Made by a program: the position numbers and the translations under genes. From Paracoccaceae bacterium (GTDB lineage Bacteria > Pseudomonadota > Alphaproteobacteria > Rhodobacterales > Rhodobacteraceae): DNA of 44,395 nt. The stretch is taken from NCBI GenBank assembly GCA_020630695.1, contig JAHDIS010000033.1, forward strand, positions 1 through 44,395, read 5' to 3'. The notes beneath the pieces are model-generated. The model ran no database searches. It was not told where the DNA came from and was given only the letters and a program-made list of their open reading frames with translations. Below, piece by piece: positions 40,647 to 44,395 of the stretch. Position 1 is the stretch's first letter, and each line of letters opens with the position of its first letter.

Positions 40647-41510
40647 TTATCCAAACAGCGCCTTGAACCGATCTACACAGAGCCTGAAACCGTCTTCGAA
40701 ATTTCCGTTTCCCGGATGGTAGACAGACTCCAGGCTGATGACACCATCATATCCGTCAAATCGAAGGGCGTCAGACAGAGGTTGGAACTGATCTGCCAGC
40801 TGTCCTTCGCCCATTCTGCACACCTTCAATGTTGCGGATGGTGTGTCAACAATCACGTCCTTGATGTGAATGTGTCCGATGTAGCCATCCTTGGCGGTTT
40901 CATACCCCCTTGGATAAGCCTCTTCGTGACACCAGCAGTTGTTGGCGGGATCCCACAGGATTTTCAGAACGTCCTTAGCATCGAGATCATCGATCAGTTT
41001 CCGGGCGGTCCAATTGGAATTGACCATCGTTCCGTTCCCCGTCTCCACCACGAGCGTTATGCCCGCGTCGCGCGCGACTTCGCAGGCCGGTGCAATCAGA
41101 GGCAAGGATTTATCCCACGCGCCGTGCGCAACATTCCATCGTTCGGCTCCGTTTTCACCCCAGAGGATTTGCTCTTTGCGATTGGTCATGATCCGAACCA
41201 ATGGGCTGCCGACGACATGGGCCATTTCAATCACCCGGCGCAGTGCGTCCATGTGTTTGGTGTGCAACGCGTCACCGGGCGTGTTGTCAGTGGTCATCCC
41301 GGCAAAGATGTGTCGAGACAGACAGGAAACCGGTTTGCCCCGATCCCGCAGCAGCGCATCAATCTCGCGAATTTCCTGCGCTGAGTGATCGCCGACTTCT
41401 GTGTCGCCAACGAATTGCAGTTCTGCATACTCCAGCCCGAATTCATCCATCACATCCAGCGTGTGTTTCAAATCTCGGCTAATGCCATCACAAATAACGC
41501 CCAGTTTCAT
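40647..41510 (-). CDS. Sugar phosphate isomerase/epimerase (xylose isomerase-like TIM barrel)
   Basis: A 287-aa AP-endonuclease-2-like TIM barrel. Metal-binding residues are seen in LVVETGNGTMVNS (Glu), LWDPANNCWCHEE (Asp and His), GHIHIKDVIVD (His) and VISLESVYHPG (Glu), in the usual order. Such enzymes isomerise or epimerise sugars and sugar acids. The ATG at 41510 overlaps the TGA of the dehydrogenase gene (ATGA); the open frame runs 21 codons upstream into that gene. Together with the hydroxyacid dehydrogenase it resembles pairs for breakdown of threonate-like four-carbon acids. The substrate is not certain. Confidence 0.85.
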   Translation of the reverse strand: MKLGVICDGISRDLKHTLDVMDEFGLEYAELQFVGDTEVGDHSAQEIREIDALLRDRGKPVSCLSRHIFAGMTTDNTPGDALHTKHMDALRRVIEMAHVVGSPLVRIMTNRKEQILWGENGAERWNVAHGAWDKSLPLIAPACEVARDAGITLVVETGNGTMVNSNWTARKLIDDLDAKDVLKILWDPANNCWCHEEAYPRGYETAKDGYIGHIHIKDVIVDTPSATLKVCRMGEGQLADQFQPLSDALRFDGYDGVISLESVYHPGNGNFEDGFRLCVDRFKALFG

Positions 41511-42406
41511 TGTGCGCCCTCCCTGTGCAGCTCCGCGCCAACGATTTGCTCGATCACCTTGGTGCAGGCCCAATTGTCCCCATCCGGGAAGCGCGATTTA
41601 CCGGCATGAAAGATTTGCATGGCTGTGGATGCCATCTGCATGGGCACTTCCAGTTCCTGCGCCAGATCCATTGAGATGGTCAGATCCTTGTGCATTGTCC
41701 CGATGCCCGAGCCCGTGTTCTCAAATTGCCGGTCGATGATGTTTTCCAGCGCCGTGTTCGTGCATCCGCATCCCGCGCCACTGGTTGAGAAAACCTTGTA
41801 AAGGTCATCGCCACTGACACCGGCCTTGGCAGCCAGCACGCTTGCTTCGAACGTTGCAGAAAAGATCGATCCGATCAGGGTTTGCAGGCAGGCTTTGACT
41901 GTTTGGCCCATGCCCGGTTCTTTCCCGATCCGATGAATGGTGCCTGATACGGCCTGCATCACGGGTGCAAACCGGTCCAGAATGTCATCGGGCGCCGCAG
42001 CCATCATCGTCAGCGTTCCGGACTGAGCACCGTGGAACCCGCCTGAAACCGGGCTGTCGATAAGAAAAAGCCCAGTGCCCCGCATCGCCGCGCCGATTTC
42101 ACGGGCCTCCCGGGGTTTGATTGTTGCCGTCAAAAGAACTGCACCGCCATCGACCATGGAACTGATCAAGCCATTGGGCCCGAGGATCACCTCTTTTGCC
42201 TGATCTCCGTTCATTACCATGACAAAGACAGCATCTGACGCCGCGCCGACCTCTGCCACGGTCTTTGCCGGATTGCCGCCCATATCCTGAAATGCGGTCA
42301 TTCTCATTTCACTCAGATCAAGGCCTGATACTTCGAATCCATTGTCCAACAGGTTTTTGGCGAGGCCCGAACCCATGTCTCCCAAACCAATAACGCCTGC
42401 GCGCAT
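41507..42406 (-). CDS. NAD(P)-dependent beta-hydroxyacid dehydrogenase (L-threonate dehydrogenase-like)
   Basis: A 299-aa member of the 3-hydroxyisobutyrate dehydrogenase family. The N terminus has AGVIGLGDMGSGLAKNL for NAD(P) binding; FLIDSPVSGGFHGAQSGTLT is the substrate motif, and the catalytic lysine is in MGQTVKACLQTLIG. Length is normal. ATG 42406 has AAAGGA upstream, while the frame could begin at TTG six codons earlier. It is coupled to the isomerase gene and is the first gene of that operon. LtnD-like threonate dehydrogenase is likely by context only. Confidence 0.85.
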   Translation of the reverse strand: MRAGVIGLGDMGSGLAKNLLDNGFEVSGLDLSEMRMTAFQDMGGNPAKTVAEVGAASDAVFVMVMNGDQAKEVILGPNGLISSMVDGGAVLLTATIKPREAREIGAAMRGTGLFLIDSPVSGGFHGAQSGTLTMMAAAPDDILDRFAPVMQAVSGTIHRIGKEPGMGQTVKACLQTLIGSIFSATFEASVLAAKAGVSGDDLYKVFSTSGAGCGCTNTALENIIDRQFENTGSGIGTMHKDLTISMDLAQELEVPMQMASTAMQIFHAGKSRFPDGDNWACTKVIEQIVGAELHREGAQ

Positions 42407-42458
42407 CGCTCTGTTCCTTTCCAAATTTTCAACCTTGGGGTTTCAGGCGCGACTTGCG

Positions 42459-42472
42459 CCGGACCGGTCCGG
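42459..42472. repeat. 14-bp perfect palindrome upstream of the dehydrogenase operon
   Basis: CCGGACCGGTCCGG, next to GGCGC-GACTT-GCGCC (42446-42460). It is 53 bp before the dehydrogenase start and may be an operator. The rest of the 212-bp gap (42407-42618) shows no gene. Confidence 0.4.
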
Positions 42473-42546
42473 AAGACACCCCCGATCCTGAAACAGGTGA
42501 CCGATGCAGGCCTATCCCTGCGGCCCAAATCATGGGGTCCCTGTTT

Positions 42547-42587
42547 TCTTTTGGTCTTTAGCGCGTGTTCATGGCCGGACCAAAAGA
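42547..42587. repeat. 10-bp inverted repeat downstream of the desaturase gene
   Basis: TCTTTTGGTC and GACCAAAAGA are separated by 21 bases, 32 bp after the desaturase stop. It may form a weak transcript-end hairpin or be a binding site. Confidence 0.35.
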
Positions 42588-42618
42588 CATGAAAAGGATG
42601 CCTGATCTGCGTGTTCAG

Positions 42619-43767
42619 TCAAGTATTTTGCTTGGGAGCCAAATCACCGATCGACGCCTCGGCCGGGGTTGCGGGTTGGTTGCGCCTTGTACGGGCAGTC
42701 GCAGGCAAAGGCGTATCAAACGCGTAAGTGGGATCGTCCTGTTGCCGGCGCCACGTTTCCAGCATTTCCCGCCACGCTTCGAGCAACGTTCGGGGCCGCG
42801 GCATGTCATCTGCAATTTCAGCAGCAAGTGCTGGCAGGTTGTAGCATGGAACTCCGGCAAACATGTGATGTTCGGCGTGCCAGTTCATGTGCCAGTACAG
42901 AAATGCGATGGGCTTTGGCAAAGTAATGGAGCGCGTGTTTTTTCGAAAATCCGCATTGTCTGCCATCAGTCCGCAATGTTGCGTCAAACCCAGAGCATAG
43001 CTGAGCCAGTTTGCAATGTAGCTTGGCATTGTCAGGATCAGCACAAGAACCCACTGACCAGTCCATGCGGAAACGAAAAAAACACCCAGATGAAAGGCCA
43101 GTTGAATCCGGGACCAGATCATTGATTTTCGTCTCTGTTCCGGCAGAATTTCATGGAGCGCACCAAGCCATTCATTGGCGGGATACTGTGTTGGCCCTTG
43201 TCGTCCGAATGCATCGAGGACAGTCAGATAGATTGTCGACAGCAGCCCACCTTTGCCAAATGTCCGGCCTGGCATTGTCAGCAAATTAAGTGTGAACATC
43301 TGTAGCAGAAAGGTCCGCCCGACATTCGGATGCAGCGGTAGAAGCACCTCGCGGTCGCCGTCTGGATGCAAGGTGTACCGGTGGTGGTAGGTGTGACTGG
43401 CGGCATAATCGAACGGGTTCCACCAGCTGATGAGACAGAACAAATAAAGAAAAGCCGAGTTCAGCCATTTGGTCTGAAACACGGTTCCGTGGCCAAGTTC
43501 GTGGACGGCAGTGCCTTTGAAAAACGAAGCAATCGTGCCGTGCAGGAAAAGCGCGAGGAAAAAAGCCAGCCAGGCACCGTTAAGCCAGCTGAAATAGACC
43601 GCGCTGCCGGACAAAACAAACAGCGCCAGATGCCCGCCGGCTTGCAGCCAGCCTTTTTGGTCACTGCGCTTTGAAAACGCTCTGAAGCGCTCAGGAGACA
43701 TCTTGGACCGATACCACTGAACATTCAGTACTTCAGTTGCATCGGCCAGTGGTGGGTGCTCTGACAT
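42619..43767 (-). CDS. Membrane fatty acid desaturase
   Basis: A 382-aa integral membrane di-iron desaturase. The three histidine boxes are present: HELGH near residue 88, HTYHH near 124 and HAEHH near 296. They alternate with hydrophobic segments such as LALFVLSGSAVYFSWLNG and VLVLILTMPSYIANWLS. It introduces a double bond into an acyl chain or a related lipid, or hydroxylates one. ATG 43767 is preceded by GGGGGGCGGAG; six upstream codons are also open. The last ~45 residues are Pro/Thr/Arg-rich and likely cytoplasmic. It appears monocistronic. Confidence 0.88.
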   Translation of the reverse strand: MSEHPPLADATEVLNVQWYRSKMSPERFRAFSKRSDQKGWLQAGGHLALFVLSGSAVYFSWLNGAWLAFFLALFLHGTIASFFKGTAVHELGHGTVFQTKWLNSAFLYLFCLISWWNPFDYAASHTYHHRYTLHPDGDREVLLPLHPNVGRTFLLQMFTLNLLTMPGRTFGKGGLLSTIYLTVLDAFGRQGPTQYPANEWLGALHEILPEQRRKSMIWSRIQLAFHLGVFFVSAWTGQWVLVLILTMPSYIANWLSYALGLTQHCGLMADNADFRKNTRSITLPKPIAFLYWHMNWHAEHHMFAGVPCYNLPALAAEIADDMPRPRTLLEAWREMLETWRRQQDDPTYAFDTPLPATARTRRNQPATPAEASIGDLAPKQNT

Positions 43768-43816
43768 GTCTCCGCCCCCCTGCAAAAATCATGTGTCCAT
43801 GCACAAAGCCTAGCGG

Positions 43817-44224
43817 CTATCGCAGGACCAGTACAGCGCAGGGTGCCCGCCGAACCACGCGAGATGTGGTGGACCCAAGAAAATAGTCTTCGACGCCGGG
43901 CTTGTGCGAATTGATCACAATCAGATCCGCGCTTGTCTCGGCCGCCAAATCAGGGATGGCAACGCCGGGTTTTCCTGTGAGCACCGAAACCGCAAGCCCG
44001 TCCTGCCCTTTGGCAATGTCTTTCAGGCGTTTTTTAAGGGTCTCACGAATATGCTCGGCTGGTTTTACAGCCGCGTATTCAGCGACATAGGCAGGCACGT
44101 CTTCAAAGACTGCGACCAAGGTCATCGTGCCACCCGGTGCCAGAAGCTAGCGGGCGGTATCAATCGTCGCTTTGACGTCTATTTCGTGATCCAGCGCTAT
44201 CGGGATCAATATGGATTTGAACAT
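43817..44224 (-). pseudogene. Universal stress protein (UspA family) with in-frame amber codon
   Basis: A 135-codon reading frame for a UspA-type protein. It starts at ATG 44224 as MFKSILIPIALDHEIDVKAT, then IDTAR, a TAG at 44149-44147, and continues in the same frame LLAPGGTMTLVAVFEDVPAY. The C terminus has the nucleotide-binding motif of UspA: LIVINSHKPGVEDYFLGSTT, then SRVVRRAPCAVLVLR. A single base change (for example from CAG or AAG) explains the stop. A shorter product from the ATG at 44125 would lack the first beta-alpha unit. Either the gene is decaying or one base is wrong. Confidence 0.8.
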
Positions 44225-44239
44225 GGGGCTATCCTCAAA

Positions 44240-44269
44240 AAAGCCAGGCGCATGAGGACGCCTGGCTTT
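44240..44269 (-). terminator. Intrinsic terminator
   Basis: On the minus strand AAAGCCAGGCG-TCCTCATG-CGCCTGGCTTT is followed by a run of T (six in all), a classic terminator. It ends the transcript of the partial gene at the window edge. Confidence 0.88.
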
Positions 44270-44278
44270 GATCTGGTG

Positions 44279-44395
44279 TTATGTCGCAACGTGGCTGACG
44301 TCTTTGTCCGGCGAGTAGATGTCCAGAATGTTCCAATGCCCCGTGGTCGGCGTGGGGTTGTTGATCATCGGAACATCGAGAACGGTTGGCTTGCC
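44279..44395 (-). CDS. Partial 3' end of an unidentified gene
   Basis: An open frame of 38 codons enters from beyond the window and ends with TAA at 44279. It reads GKPTVLDVPMINNPTPTTGH, then WNILDIYSPDKDVSHVAT. A strong terminator lies 9 bp downstream. I do not recognise the family from this tail. Placement before a UspA gene is common for transporters, but that is only a guess. Confidence 0.55.
   Translation of the reverse strand, partial: GKPTVLDVPMINNPTPTTGHWNILDIYSPDKDVSHVAT

Noticed and set aside
1-44395. tRNA, rRNA, CRISPR array, transposase or integrase genes
   Set aside because: I looked for regular repeat-spacer patterns, transposase motifs and tRNA-like arms and saw none; a covariance-model search was not possible.

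Overview
The window looks like alphaproteobacterial DNA from the Roseobacter group (Rhodobacteraceae). The reasons are the GC-rich codon use, TRAP transporter parts, a GntR/FCD regulator, a Rep_3-type replicase with divergent parAB, and a formate dehydrogenase cluster with the DUF3305/DUF3306 accessory genes usual in that group. A complete plasmid-type replication and partition module (about 17.2-21.0 kb) sits among metabolic genes, so the molecule is probably a large plasmid or chromid. No tRNA, rRNA, transposase or CRISPR array was seen.

Layout. (1) 1-10.7 kb is a catabolic island. A Gfo/Idh/MocA dehydrogenase leads into a TRAP solute-binding protein and the first codons of a probable DctQ. 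Divergent from it are a GntR/FCD regulator and an RraA/HMG-aldolase-like protein. Convergent with these is a tightly overlapped operon: amidohydrolase, cytochrome P450, acyl-CoA dehydrogenase and a frameshifted FAD monooxygenase. A 613-aa FAD aromatic hydroxylase is divergent from that operon. Together they suggest uptake and oxidative breakdown of an aromatic or other hydrophobic carbon source. (2) 10.8-17.2 kb holds a secreted hypothetical protein, a PPP-type phosphatase coupled to a UDP-glucuronate-4-epimerase-like enzyme, and a signalling group: LuxR-type response regulator, periplasmic SUOX-fold-like protein without the Mo-ligand cysteine, and hybrid histidine kinase. (3) 17.2-21.1 kb is the replicon module: parB and parA on the minus strand, a roughly 600-bp origin with 22-bp-phased iterons and two perfect DnaA boxes, then the replication initiator on the plus strand. 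The module is bracketed by two inverted copies of one 18-bp palindromic sequence. (4) 21.1-35.3 kb is a large formate dehydrogenase (FDH) locus: a minus-strand accessory arm (DUF6505-like, biotin-ligase-like, Mrp, DUF6494-like, and a 649-aa multi-cluster ferredoxin), a secreted cytochrome c with a collapsed TupA-like domain, and a plus-strand operon (DUF3305, DUF3306, TorD-like chaperone, small Tat protein, FdhA, FdhB, FdhC, a WD40-cytochrome c fusion and a 41-aa membrane peptide). (5) 35.4-40.5 kb has an NtrC-like response regulator that lacks the GAFTGA loop, a secreted hypothetical protein, a glycine-amidinotransferase-like enzyme and a cache/HAMP histidine kinase. (6) 40.6-44.4 kb has a sugar-phosphate isomerase-like protein coupled to a 3-hydroxyacid dehydrogenase, a fatty acid desaturase, a broken UspA gene and the end of an unidentified gene.

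Four genes carry disrupting lesions: the FAD monooxygenase, mrp and DUF3305 genes (frameshifts) and the UspA gene (in-frame amber). They may be real decay or sequencing errors, and this should be settled before conclusions are drawn from them. The most interesting candidates are the FDH accessory system with its two unusual cytochrome c fusions, the bracketed replication module, the GAFTGA-less regulator and the P450 without the usual acid-alcohol pair.
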